Shown here one piece after another: positions 1-8,103 of a stretch of DNA of 64,000 nucleotides. The notes beneath the pieces are model-generated. The model was not told where the DNA came from and did not search any database. It saw nothing but the letters and a program-made list of their open reading frames with translations. Source of the stretch: Roseitranquillus sp963709765 (GTDB lineage Bacteria; Pseudomonadota; Alphaproteobacteria; Rhodobacterales; Rhodobacteraceae). The number at the start of each line of letters is the position of its first letter. The stretch's first letter is position 1. Where the stretch lies: positions 62,001 through 126,000 of the forward strand of contig CAVPXL010000006.1 of assembly GCA_963709765.1 (NCBI GenBank). The letters are read 5' to 3'. The position numbers and the translations under genes were made by a program.

Positions 1-48
1 CTCGTCGTCCGGAAGTTCGGACAGAATGATCTCGTCGTCTTCAGCCAT
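1..48 (-). CDS. N-terminus of acidic protein, probably a corrinoid (B12-binding) methyltransferase subunit (partial)
   Basis: Only the first 16 codons lie in the window, reading leftward from an ATG at 46-48; the encoded start is MAEDDEIILSELPDDE. This acidic start resembles that of the MtbC/MetH-type corrinoid proteins of Rhodobacteraceae, which carry a methyl group on cobalamin. That would fit the betaine/homocysteine methyltransferase gene on the same strand at 1320-2330. The identification rests on a remembered N-terminus only and the cobalamin-binding DxHxxG motif is outside the window, so it is tentative. Confidence 0.4.
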   Translation of the reverse strand, partial: MAEDDEIILSELPDDE

Positions 49-238
49 TTGAAACTCCGGCTTTGGTGCCTGCCCAGATACCCGCTACCTCTCGATATAA
101 CGGCACTGGGGCGGTTTCATAGCGGATTGCGACAGACCGCCCGGCTGGCGCGACGTCTCGAAGCGCGTTCGCGGGCGTCGAACCTTGAACATGTTCTTGT
201 TGTGTTCCAGAGTGGCATTGCCCAGCAGGATCTCAGAC

Positions 239-1300
239 GTGGAATCACAGCCGAAGGGACGCGGAGCCGTCTCGAACCAGACAGGGCGCTACGAGGCCTC
301 GAGCCGTGCGGCCTTCGACGACGGATGGGACGTCGAGGAAGAGCTACCGCCGCTGCGCACAGAGGTTTCGCTTGAACGAGTGCGGAACGCGCTGACCCGG
401 AATACATCGCCCGATGTCCCGTTCGATCGCTCCCTCAATCCATATCGGGGATGTGAGCATGGTTGCATCTACTGTTTTGCGAGACCGTCCCATGCCTGGC
501 TCGGGTTTTCGCCCGGTCTGGATTTCGAGACGAGGCTGATCGCGCGGCCCAATGCGGCCGACGCGCTTCGCACCGCCTTCCGGCGTCCGGGCTACGTGCC
601 GGAACCTCTGGCACTGGGAACGAATACCGATCCCTACCAGCCCATCGAGGCGCGCTACCGGATCATGCGCAGCGTTCTCGAGGTCGCCTGCGACTTTCAG
701 CACCCCATCAGCATCGCGACCAAAGGGACGCTGATCGAGCGCGATCTCGATCTGCTGCGGCATCTGGGCGATGCGGGTCTCGTGAATGTGGGGGTAACGG
801 TGACGACGCTCGACGCCCGTCTGGCGCGCGCGCTCGAGCCGCGCGTCCCCTCGCCGCGGCGCAAACTCGCCACGATTCGAAGGCTGGCCGAGGCAGGTAT
901 CCCCGTGCGCGTCATGATCTCTCCAGTGATCCCAGGTCTGACCGGACATGAGATCGAACAGATCCTGAAAGCCGCCAGTGCCGCCGGTGCCCGCTCGGCA
1001 AGTTGGGCCATGTTGCGGCTTCCCCTCGAGGTGGCGGATCTATTTCGCGAATGGTTGGCGGAACATCGACCGGGCCAGGCGCAGCGCGTGTTGACGCAGG
1101 TGCGCGAAGTCCATGGTGGGCGCGACTACGATCCTGCCTGGGGGCGCCGGATGAAGGGGCAGGGACCTCAAGCGGACCTCTTCGCCCGTCGCTTCGAGGT
1201 GGCCGCGCGCAGGGCAAGCGTAGCGGTGGCGCTGCCGCCACTCCGAACAGACCTTTTCAGAGTCCCCGCGCAAAAAGGGGATCAGCTTTCGCTTTTCTAA
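239..1300 (+). CDS. PA0069-family radical SAM protein
   Basis: Predicted 353-aa radical SAM enzyme. From the proposed start, a CX3CX2C cluster motif (Cys72, Cys76, Cys79 in YRGCEHGCIYC) binds a 4Fe-4S cluster that cleaves S-adenosylmethionine. The following text (FARPSHAWLG, LGTNTDPYQPIE, TTLDARLARALEPR) is typical of the PA0069/SplB-like subfamily. Its substrate is not known. The frame is open back to a TTG at 185, but I prefer the GTG at 239: an AGGA lies eight bases upstream and homology begins just after it (PKGRGAVSN). The C-terminus is a short tail ending QLSLF. It is divergent from the corrinoid-type gene on the left and convergent with the methyltransferase gene on the right. Confidence 0.88.
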   Translation: MESQPKGRGAVSNQTGRYEASSRAAFDDGWDVEEELPPLRTEVSLERVRNALTRNTSPDVPFDRSLNPYRGCEHGCIYCFARPSHAWLGFSPGLDFETRLIARPNAADALRTAFRRPGYVPEPLALGTNTDPYQPIEARYRIMRSVLEVACDFQHPISIATKGTLIERDLDLLRHLGDAGLVNVGVTVTTLDARLARALEPRVPSPRRKLATIRRLAEAGIPVRVMISPVIPGLTGHEIEQILKAASAAGARSASWAMLRLPLEVADLFREWLAEHRPGQAQRVLTQVREVHGGRDYDPAWGRRMKGQGPQADLFARRFEVAARRASVAVALPPLRTDLFRVPAQKGDQLSLF

Positions 1301-1319
1301 GGACTGGCTTCGGGAGCGA

Positions 1320-2330
1320 CTACCCGCGGCGCCTGCGGCGCACTCTCGCGGGGACCGCTGCGCCCTCGGTCCCGTCGGCGGGAGAAGAGAAACCGCCAAT
1401 CTCCTGCGCGATGGCATCGAGTGTCGGGCGCGGACCGGATGGACGGGTTTCCAGCGCTTCGCGCATCTTGCGCAGGTGGTCCGGGGTGGTGCCACAACAA
1501 CCGCCGATGATCCTTGCCCCGCAATCGCGCGCCAGCACCGCATATTCGGCCATGAGCTCGGGCGTGCCATCGTAATGGATGTGCCCGTCCACGAACTTGG
1601 GAATGCCTGCATTGCCCTTGGCAATGATGGGGCGCTCAGAGCCCTGTGCCGCGAACCCCAGGAGGGTGCGAAGCAGATCGGACGCGCCGACGCCGCAATT
1701 GGCCCCGAAAGCGAGGGGCGGCGTTTCCAGTCCCTCGACGAGGTCGACGAAACCCTGCGACGTCAAGCCCATCATCGTGCGGCCCGCCGTGTCGAAGCTC
1801 ATCGTGCCGCACCAAGGCATGCCGCTCAGGCGGGCGGCTTCCCCGGCTGCGCGGTACTCGTCAGGTGCCGAGATCGTCTCGACCCACAGGACGTCGGCAC
1901 CCCCCTCCTTCAACCCTTCGGCCTGCTCGTGAAAGATTTCGACGGCATCGGAGAAGCTCAGTGTGCCCATCGGTTCCATGATTTCACCCGTCGGGCCCAT
2001 CGAGCCGGCGACCACCAACGAGCGATCGGCGGCATCCGCCGTTTCGCGCCCGATTTCTGCGCCGGCGCGATTGAGTTCCCGCACACGTCGCTGACCGTCA
2101 TGTAGCTTGAGCCGCGCCGCGTTGCCGCCGAACGTGTTGGTCAGGAATATATCGCTGCCGGCGTCGATCGCGCCGCGGTAAAGCGCACGGATTCGGTCGG
2201 GATGATCCACGTTCCAGAATTCGGGCGCGTCACCGGCGGACAACCCCATGTTGAACAGCGTCGTGCCCGTTGCCCCGTCGGCGAGAAGCCAGTCGCGGCG
2301 AACGAGAAGGGTCTGAAGGGCGTCAGTCAT
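1320..2330 (-). CDS. bmt: Betaine--homocysteine S-methyltransferase
   Basis: 336-aa cytoplasmic enzyme of the Pfam S-methyl_trans (homocysteine methyltransferase) family. It would transfer a methyl group from a betaine-type donor to homocysteine, giving methionine. Visible motifs are the N-terminal DGATGTTL and the three zinc-binding cysteines expected for the family: Cys212 in GANCG and Cys278/Cys279 in GGCCGTT. Marine Rhodobacterales commonly carry such a gene beside a corrinoid protein, matching the fragment at 1-48. The C-terminal 20 residues are arginine-rich and variable. The precise methyl donor cannot be read from sequence. Confidence 0.85.
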   Translation of the reverse strand: MTDALQTLLVRRDWLLADGATGTTLFNMGLSAGDAPEFWNVDHPDRIRALYRGAIDAGSDIFLTNTFGGNAARLKLHDGQRRVRELNRAGAEIGRETADAADRSLVVAGSMGPTGEIMEPMGTLSFSDAVEIFHEQAEGLKEGGADVLWVETISAPDEYRAAGEAARLSGMPWCGTMSFDTAGRTMMGLTSQGFVDLVEGLETPPLAFGANCGVGASDLLRTLLGFAAQGSERPIIAKGNAGIPKFVDGHIHYDGTPELMAEYAVLARDCGARIIGGCCGTTPDHLRKMREALETRPSGPRPTLDAIAQEIGGFSSPADGTEGAAVPARVRRRRRG

Positions 2331-2438
2331 CGCGGATCCGGCAGCTTTGGGATGGGGTATGGCGCGCTACCTGCCACGTGCCGAGCCATGGCGCAATCAC
2401 TACGATTTAGCCATGTTCCGGGGCGCCGGAACCCTCCG

Positions 2439-2756
2439 TCAGGTGACCTCATCGTGGATCTGCGCCTTTGCGGCCACCAGGAGTTCGTCCATCTTCTGAC
2501 GCACCTCCTGGTCAGACGCCTTGTCGCCGAGATCGTCGGAGACCTTGCGCAGGACATCCTGATCTCCAGCCTCGGCAAAATCGGCTTTTATCACCTCAAT
2601 CGCATACCCGTTTGCTTCATCGCCCGGCAGGCCGAGCATTTCGGCCGCCCAGAGGCCGAGCAGGCGGTTCCGCCGCGCCTCCACACGGAACTGCATTTCC
2701 GCGTCGTGGGCAAACTTGTTTTCGAAAGCGTGCTCGCGGTCGTCGAAGGTTGTCAT
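2439..2756 (-). CDS. DUF1476 protein, ATPase inhibitor subunit zeta
   Basis: 105-aa protein starting MTTFDDREHAFENKFAHDAE, ATG at 2754-2756. The family is the alphaproteobacterial zeta subunit, which binds F1-ATPase and blocks reverse ATP hydrolysis through its N-terminal segment. The chain is largely helical, with the conserved blocks RRNRLLGLWAAE and DEANGYAIEVIKADF. A longer frame runs upstream to 3317, but it overlaps purC on the other strand and is a shadow, so the internal ATG is the start. It is divergent from purC. Confidence 0.9.
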   Translation of the reverse strand: MTTFDDREHAFENKFAHDAEMQFRVEARRNRLLGLWAAEMLGLPGDEANGYAIEVIKADFAEAGDQDVLRKVSDDLGDKASDQEVRQKMDELLVAAKAQIHDEVT

Positions 2757-2824
2757 GGCGGCTCCTCGGGCTGACGTCGTTTCAGATATGCTGTGCGACG
2801 AGCTTGATGCCAAGACCCCTCGTC

Positions 2825-2853
2825 TTGTGCGGCATCCGTGATTGCCATATAGG
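2825..2853 (+). promoter_or_regulatory. Predicted sigma-70 promoter of purCSQ
   Basis: TTGTGC at 2825-2830, a 17-base spacer and TATAGG at 2848-2853 match a housekeeping promoter. Transcription would start near 2860, about 50 bases before purC. Confidence 0.5.
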
Positions 2854-2909
2854 GACGGCAATCGGCGTCGAGTGGCGAGCTGCGGCGCCCTTATCCTATT
2901 GGAGCGCAG

Positions 2910-3671
2910 ATGGCACGACGCAAGAAGGTCTACGAGGGCAAGGCGAAGATCCTCTACGAGGGCCCGGAGCCGGGAACCCTGGTACAGTACTTCAAGGACG
3001 ACGCCACCGCCTTCAACGCCAAGAAGCACGAGGTCATCGAGGGCAAGGGCGTTCTCAACAACCGCCTCAGCGAGTTCTTCATGCAGGGACTGGGGCAAAT
3101 CGGCGTCCCGACTCATTTCATCCGCCGCATCAACATGCGCGAACAACTTATTCGCTCCGTTGAGATAATCCCGCTCGAGGTCGTCGTGAGAAATATTGCG
3201 GCCGGCTCGCTCTCGGAGCGGCTCGGACTGGAAGAGGGTTCTCCGCTGCCGCGCCCGATCGTCGAGTTCTATTACAAGGACGACAAGCTCGGCGACCCCC
3301 TCGTGACCGAAGAGCACATCATCGCCTTCGGCTGGGCCGCGCAGCAGGACCTCGACGACATGGTGGCGCTCGCCCTGCGGGTAAACGATTTCATGTCAGG
3401 CACGATGCTTGCGGTGGGCATCCAGCTCGTGGACTTCAAGATCGAGATCGGCCGCATCTGGGACGGCGATTTCCAGCGTCTCGTCGTCGCCGACGAAATC
3501 AGCCCCGACAGCTGCCGGCTCTGGGACCGGACCACGGGTGACAGGCTGGACAAGGATGTTTTCCGCCGCGATCTCGGAAGTCTGTCGGACGCCTACACCG
3601 AAGTGGCCAAGCGATTGGGCGTACTCCCGTCCAACGTCATGCACGCCACGAAGCCGACCCTGATCAACTGA
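2910..3671 (+). CDS. purC: Phosphoribosylaminoimidazole-succinocarboxamide synthase (SAICAR synthetase)
   Basis: 253-aa purine-biosynthesis enzyme joining CAIR and aspartate with ATP to form SAICAR. The N-terminal phosphate-binding segment KVYEGKAKILYE, the block VVVRNIAAGSLSERLG and the DFKIEIGRIWDGDFQRLVVADEISPD region with its metal-binding acids are all present. Length fits the short bacterial form. It is first in a tightly packed purC-purS-purQ run: its TGA shares one base with the purS ATG. This is the normal arrangement in alphaproteobacteria, where FGAM synthase is split into PurS, PurQ and PurL. Confidence 0.97.
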   Translation: MARRKKVYEGKAKILYEGPEPGTLVQYFKDDATAFNAKKHEVIEGKGVLNNRLSEFFMQGLGQIGVPTHFIRRINMREQLIRSVEIIPLEVVVRNIAAGSLSERLGLEEGSPLPRPIVEFYYKDDKLGDPLVTEEHIIAFGWAAQQDLDDMVALALRVNDFMSGTMLAVGIQLVDFKIEIGRIWDGDFQRLVVADEISPDSCRLWDRTTGDRLDKDVFRRDLGSLSDAYTEVAKRLGVLPSNVMHATKPTLIN

Positions 3672-3910
3672 TGAGGGTTCGGGCCACCGTGATGCTCAAG
3701 GAGAGCGTGCTTGATCCGCAGGGCGAGGCCATTCGGCTCGCATTGCACGGGCTCGGCTTCGACGGCGTCGGGTCTGTCAGACAGGGCAAGGTGATCGAAC
3801 TGGATCTTTCCGAGGACGACCCGCAGCGGGCCGAAGCCGCGGCGCGCGCCATGTGCGACAGGCTTTTGGCAAATACGGTCATCGAGAGCTACGCGGTCGA
3901 GGTCCTGTGA
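3671..3910 (+). CDS. purS: Phosphoribosylformylglycinamidine synthase subunit PurS
   Basis: 79-aa small subunit of the three-part FGAM synthase. PurS dimers bridge PurL and PurQ so that ammonia can pass from glutaminase to synthetase. The pattern ATVMLKESVLDPQGEAI followed by VRQGKVIELDL is typical. The ATG overlaps the purC stop by one base and its TGA overlaps the GTG start of purQ, which suggests translational coupling. Confidence 0.95.
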   Translation: MRVRATVMLKESVLDPQGEAIRLALHGLGFDGVGSVRQGKVIELDLSEDDPQRAEAAARAMCDRLLANTVIESYAVEVL

Positions 3911-4578
3911 GGGTCGCCCTCATCGAATTTCCCGGATCCAACTGCGATCGCGACCTGGCCGTGGCCTTTCGGCAGGCGGGCGCCAATGTGGATCCGGTCT
4001 GGCACAAGGAAACGACGCTTCCCGCTGGAACGGACCTCGTTGCGTTGCCTGGGGGGTTTGCCTGGGGCGACTATCTGCGCTGCGGCGCGATGGCCGCGCG
4101 CGCTCCGATCATGGCGAGCGTTCGCGAACATGCAGAACGCGGCGGATTCGTCCTGGGTATCTGCAACGGCTTTCAGATCCTGCTCGAAGGCGGGTTTCTT
4201 CCCGGTGCGCTGATGCGAAACTCCGGAATCCGGTTCATCTGCCGCACGGTCGATCTGGAGATCGGAACAACCGACAGCGCCTTTACATCCGGGTACAGTC
4301 CGACGGCCCGCCTGCGCGTCCCCGTGGCACATCACGACGGCAATTACGTAACGACCGACGACGGTTTGCGCCGGCTTCGGGACGAAGACCTTGTGGCATT
4401 CCGATACGCCAGCGACATCAATGGATCGGTCGACCGTATCGCCGGCGTCCTGTCGCCAAACCGCCGTGTTCTGGGCCTTATGCCGCATCCGGAACGCGCG
4501 GTCGATGCTGCGCTGGGGTCTTCCGATGGTCTGCCGCTCTTCCGCTCCGCCGTCGAGGCGCTTGTGGTCGCATCTTGA
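3907..4578 (+). CDS. purQ: Phosphoribosylformylglycinamidine synthase subunit PurQ (glutaminase)
   Basis: 223-aa class I glutamine amidotransferase that supplies ammonia to PurL. The catalytic triad is visible: Cys86 in GICNG, and His194 and Glu196 in MPHPER. The start is the GTG at 3907, which overlaps the purS stop and gives the standard MRVALIEFPGSNCDRD terminus; an ATG at 3853 in frame lies inside purS and is not the start. purL is not in the window directly after it, so the third subunit is encoded elsewhere. Confidence 0.96.
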   Translation: MRVALIEFPGSNCDRDLAVAFRQAGANVDPVWHKETTLPAGTDLVALPGGFAWGDYLRCGAMAARAPIMASVREHAERGGFVLGICNGFQILLEGGFLPGALMRNSGIRFICRTVDLEIGTTDSAFTSGYSPTARLRVPVAHHDGNYVTTDDGLRRLRDEDLVAFRYASDINGSVDRIAGVLSPNRRVLGLMPHPERAVDAALGSSDGLPLFRSAVEALVVAS

Positions 4579-4609
4579 GCGGATACGCGGCCGGTCCTAT
4601 CGTTGAGAC

Positions 4610-6376
4610 ATGACTGGCCAGTCCGGCAGCGCGTCACGCGATCGGCCCTTCAGGGCAGCGTCCTGGAGCCTGCGCATCGTTCTGGCCGTGATCGTCGTCG
4701 TGGCCATCGCGACCGTGTGGGTCACCAATCGGCTGCTGACCGAACGCTTCACCGAGGCGCTTCGAAACCGCGCCGAGGTACGGCTCGCGCTCTATACCGG
4801 AAATCTCCTTTCTGAGTTGCAGCGCGCATCGATCGTGCCGTTGCTGCTCTCTCGCGATCCTTCCCTGATCGGTGCGCTCACGTCCGAGGATTACTCGCAG
4901 ACGTCCCAGAGGCTCATCGGATACAAGGACGAGATCGGCGCGGCCTCGCTATATCTGCTGGACTCCGACGGCCGGGTCGTCGCCGCGACCGAGCGCAACC
5001 GGATCGGGGAACAACACCGTTCGGCACCGTTCTTCGTCCAGGCGCAGCGATCGTCCGAGACAGTCTTTTCGGCTTTCCAGACCGAAAGCGGCGGCACGGC
5101 CTTCACCTATTCCCGCAAGATCGAACTGCCCGGCGATGTCTTGGGTGTGATAGTGGTCGGTGTCGATCTGCAGAAGTTCGAACAGGCCTGGGCGGGGTTC
5201 TCGGACGCCGTAATGGTCACCAACAGCGAAGGTCAGGTCATCCTGGCCACCGAAGGCCGCTGGCGCGGCCGGACCGAGGAAGAGGCCCTGGCGGCGCGAT
5301 CGGCGCCGTCGGCCATCCAGCGCGCAATTCAGGCGAGCGTCGATTGGACCGCGCTCCCTGCCGATGTCTATCTCGGCGGCGAGGCGGTTCTGAGGCAGGA
5401 GGCGCGCATCCCGTTCCAGGGCTGGCGGCTGACTTCGTTCACCACCTATTCGGGCGTGCGCGAGCGGGTGAACGGCATACTCGCCATCGAGATCATGGGG
5501 TTCGCGCTGATCCTGACGGCGGCCTTCTACCTGCGCAGCCGCAAGGCATTATCGCGCTCGCTCTTCTTTCAGCGCGAGTCGGCGGAGCTTCGGGCCCTGA
5601 ACGAGGCCCTGCAGCGCGAGATGGCGGAGCGGGAGAAGGTCGAGAAAAACCTCCAGGTGGCCGAACAAACGCTCGCGCAGTCGAGCAAGCTGGCCGTGCT
5701 GGGCGAGATGTCGGCGTCCGTCAGTCACGAACTCAACCAGCCGCTCGCGGCGATGAAGACCTACCTGGCGGGTGCCAAGCTGCTGCTGCAGCGACGCCGT
5801 CCGGAAGAGGCGTTGTCATCGTTCCACCGCATCGATGATCTGATCGAGCGGATGGGCGCGATCACGCGACAACTCAAGAGCTATGCGCGCAAGGGAGGCG
5901 ACGCTTTTGAGCCAGTCGACCTCGTGGCCTCGACGTCGACGGCGCTGGAAATGATGGAGCCTCAGCTCAAGGCGCGCGAAGTCAGCGTCGTGCGCCGCGT
6001 CCCCAACGAACCGGTGATGCTGTTGGCAGACCGGATCCGGCTTGAGCAGATCATCATCAACCTCTTGCGCAACGCGATGGATGCGACGAAGGGTGTCGAG
6101 ACACCGCAAATCGAGATCGCGGTCGTTCCAAGGACGGGCCGCGTGGTACTGTCGGTCCGAGACAACGGACATGGCATCGAGGACCTTAAAAAGCTCTTCG
6201 AGCCGTTCTATACCACCAAGGCGCCCGGCGACGGGGTGGGTCTGGGACTGGCGATATCATCTTCGATTGCGGCTGACCTTGGGGGACGTCTCATGGCACG
6301 CAACGGGCAGGATGGTGGTGCCGTCTTCGAACTCCATCTGCCTCTGATGGACGGCGCCAAGGCAGCGGCCGAATAA
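4610..6376 (+). CDS. dctB: DctB-like membrane sensor histidine kinase
   Basis: 588-aa sensor kinase. A transmembrane helix at about residues 21-40 is followed by a roughly 250-residue periplasmic sensor (double-PAS/Cache type), a second helix near 289-309, a coiled coil (about 320-355), then the dimerisation/phosphoacceptor region with His near residue 374 in SHELNQPLAAMKTY. The ATPase domain shows NLLRNAMDAT, DNGHGIE and GDGVGLGLAIS. The NQPL variant of the H box is typical of DctB/FixL-type kinases paired with NtrC-like regulators. It is followed after 11 bases by its regulator. No dicarboxylate transporter gene lies nearby, so the signal is inferred from family resemblance only. Confidence 0.82.
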   Translation: MTGQSGSASRDRPFRAASWSLRIVLAVIVVVAIATVWVTNRLLTERFTEALRNRAEVRLALYTGNLLSELQRASIVPLLLSRDPSLIGALTSEDYSQTSQRLIGYKDEIGAASLYLLDSDGRVVAATERNRIGEQHRSAPFFVQAQRSSETVFSAFQTESGGTAFTYSRKIELPGDVLGVIVVGVDLQKFEQAWAGFSDAVMVTNSEGQVILATEGRWRGRTEEEALAARSAPSAIQRAIQASVDWTALPADVYLGGEAVLRQEARIPFQGWRLTSFTTYSGVRERVNGILAIEIMGFALILTAAFYLRSRKALSRSLFFQRESAELRALNEALQREMAEREKVEKNLQVAEQTLAQSSKLAVLGEMSASVSHELNQPLAAMKTYLAGAKLLLQRRRPEEALSSFHRIDDLIERMGAITRQLKSYARKGGDAFEPVDLVASTSTALEMMEPQLKAREVSVVRRVPNEPVMLLADRIRLEQIIINLLRNAMDATKGVETPQIEIAVVPRTGRVVLSVRDNGHGIEDLKKLFEPFYTTKAPGDGVGLGLAISSSIAADLGGRLMARNGQDGGAVFELHLPLMDGAKAAAE

Positions 6377-6387
6377 GGAAAAGAACA

Positions 6388-7710
6388 ATGGCACAGGCGA
6401 TGAAGATCGCGATCGTCGATGACGAAAAGGACATGCGTCAGTCAATCGGCCAGTGGCTCGCCTTGTCGGGCTTCGAGACCGAGACGTTCGCCAGCGCCGA
6501 AGACGCGGCCAGGGCGGTCACCGCCGACTTTGCCGGCGCCGTGATCTGCGACATCCGCATGCCCGGCATGGACGGCATGACCTTTCTCAAGAAGCTGATG
6601 AGTGTCGATTCGACTCTGCCCGTCATCATGATTACCGGACATGGCGACGTGCCGATGGCCGTGGAGGCAATGCGGATCGGGGCGTTCGACTTCCTCGAAA
6701 AGCCGTTCAACCCGGATCGGATGACGGAACTAGCCAAGCGGGCGACCCAGGCCCGGCGACTCACGCTCGACAACCGTGCGCTGCGGCGCGAGCTCTCGGA
6801 CGGCTCCGGCCTCATGAAGAAGCTGGTCGGGCAATCGGCGGTGATGGAACGTTTGCGCGAAGACATCCTCGATCTCGGGCAGGCCGAGGGTCACGTCTTC
6901 ATCGATGGCGAGACGGGGACGGGCAAGACTCTTGTGGCCCATGCGCTCCATGCCGTCGGCGCCAAACCCGGTCGCAAGTTCGTCCTCTATTCCTGCGCGA
7001 GTGGCGATGAGAATGAGGTCGCCGCGCGACTGTTCGGCGGTGACGACAGGCTGCCGCTTCTCGAAGAGGCTCGCTCCGGAACACTCGTTCTGGAAAGTGT
7101 CGAGGCCCTGTCGCCGTCGAACCAGGGGAGGCTCCTCACCTGGATCAACGAGCAGGGCAATCCCCCCGAAACCCGCATCGTCGCGATCTGCAATTTGCAG
7201 GAGCAGGGACGGACCTGCGAAGACGCTTTGCGGCCGGATCTCTTCTATCGCCTGGCCGCGATGAAGATTACCCTTCCGCCGCTGCGGTCGCGCGGGGAGG
7301 ACATCCTGACGCTGTTCACCCGTTTCGCCGAGCTGTCGGCCGAGGAATATGGCAGCCCGCCGCCAGAAGTGACAGCGCAGGAAGCTGCGCAGCTCCTCCA
7401 GGCGCCGTGGCCGGGGAATATCCGTCAGTTGCAGAACGTGGCCGAGCGCGCGGTTCTCCAAAGCCGGCGCGGCAGCGGTTCCATAGCGTCGCTGCTCATG
7501 TCGGAAGACGAGGGCGCGACGCCGGCGATCACGACCGAAGGCAAGCCGCTGAAGGAATATGTCGAAGCATTCGAGCGGATGCTGATCGACAATACGATGC
7601 GCCGGCATCGTGGCTCGATCGTGAACGTGATGGACGAACTCTGCCTGCCGCGACGGACACTGAACGAGAAAATGGCGAAATACGGGCTCAGTCGTTCCGA
7701 CTACCTGTGA
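6388..7710 (+). CDS. dctD: DctD-like NtrC-family response regulator lacking the GAFTGA loop
   Basis: 440-aa regulator with a receiver domain (phosphoacceptor Asp near residue 55 in CDIRMPGMDG; Thr and Lys in MITGHG and EKPF), an AAA+ domain (Walker A GETGTGKT near 174-181) and a C-terminal Fis-type HTH (MDELCLPRRTLNEKM). Two features essential for sigma-54 activation are missing: the segment that should contain GAFTGA reads LFGGDDRLPLLEEA, and the Walker B position reads LVLESVE instead of LFLDE. The downstream FYRL and WPGNIRQLQN motifs remain. The protein probably binds DNA under DctB-like control without acting as a classical sigma-54 activator. The frame is intact and codon use matches its neighbours. 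Confidence 0.8.
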   Translation: MAQAMKIAIVDDEKDMRQSIGQWLALSGFETETFASAEDAARAVTADFAGAVICDIRMPGMDGMTFLKKLMSVDSTLPVIMITGHGDVPMAVEAMRIGAFDFLEKPFNPDRMTELAKRATQARRLTLDNRALRRELSDGSGLMKKLVGQSAVMERLREDILDLGQAEGHVFIDGETGTGKTLVAHALHAVGAKPGRKFVLYSCASGDENEVAARLFGGDDRLPLLEEARSGTLVLESVEALSPSNQGRLLTWINEQGNPPETRIVAICNLQEQGRTCEDALRPDLFYRLAAMKITLPPLRSRGEDILTLFTRFAELSAEEYGSPPPEVTAQEAAQLLQAPWPGNIRQLQNVAERAVLQSRRGSGSIASLLMSEDEGATPAITTEGKPLKEYVEAFERMLIDNTMRRHRGSIVNVMDELCLPRRTLNEKMAKYGLSRSDYL

Positions 7711-8103
7711 TTGTGCGGCGCCATCTCAATTCTTGCATTGAATTTCGTCGGCTATCACCGGTATGGTCCCGCACGAGGTGCTGCTACCGATTGCGTCGTG
7801 CACCTGAAAGTTTTGGCGCCCTGGATGCGGTATCATCCGCTGTCCCTGTTGCGACTGATTGGCCCGAGGGCCGGACACCTGCCCGCGTTCGAATTCGATG
7901 CCGGGTCATGAATGGGCGCTTCCCCCGAAGCGTCGGAGAAGAACCGCGATGAGGCGAGCGTTCGAAGAGGTCAGGGCCGAGGGGATGTATCATCCTCGGG
8001 CCGCAGACCGCGTCGTCGCCGCTTTCCTCGCTCCTGCTGGACATCCCGGACCCGCCTATTTTGCGCGCTCGCGCAGAAGGTCGGCCGGATGCAATGAGTT
8101 TAC
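7711..8103 (+). promoter_or_regulatory. Intergenic region / probable structured 5' leader of rne
   Basis: 393 bases between dctD and rne without a convincing gene. A possible promoter is TTGAAT near 7738 with TATGGT about 18 bases further. Downstream are a GC-rich stem-loop around 7916-7934 (GCGCTTC/GAAGCGT arms) and another around 7977-7999 (CCGA..GGATG pairing with CATCC TCGG). Long folded leaders are known for RNase E mRNAs, where they allow the enzyme to feed back on its own message. Whether this one does is inference. Confidence 0.35.
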
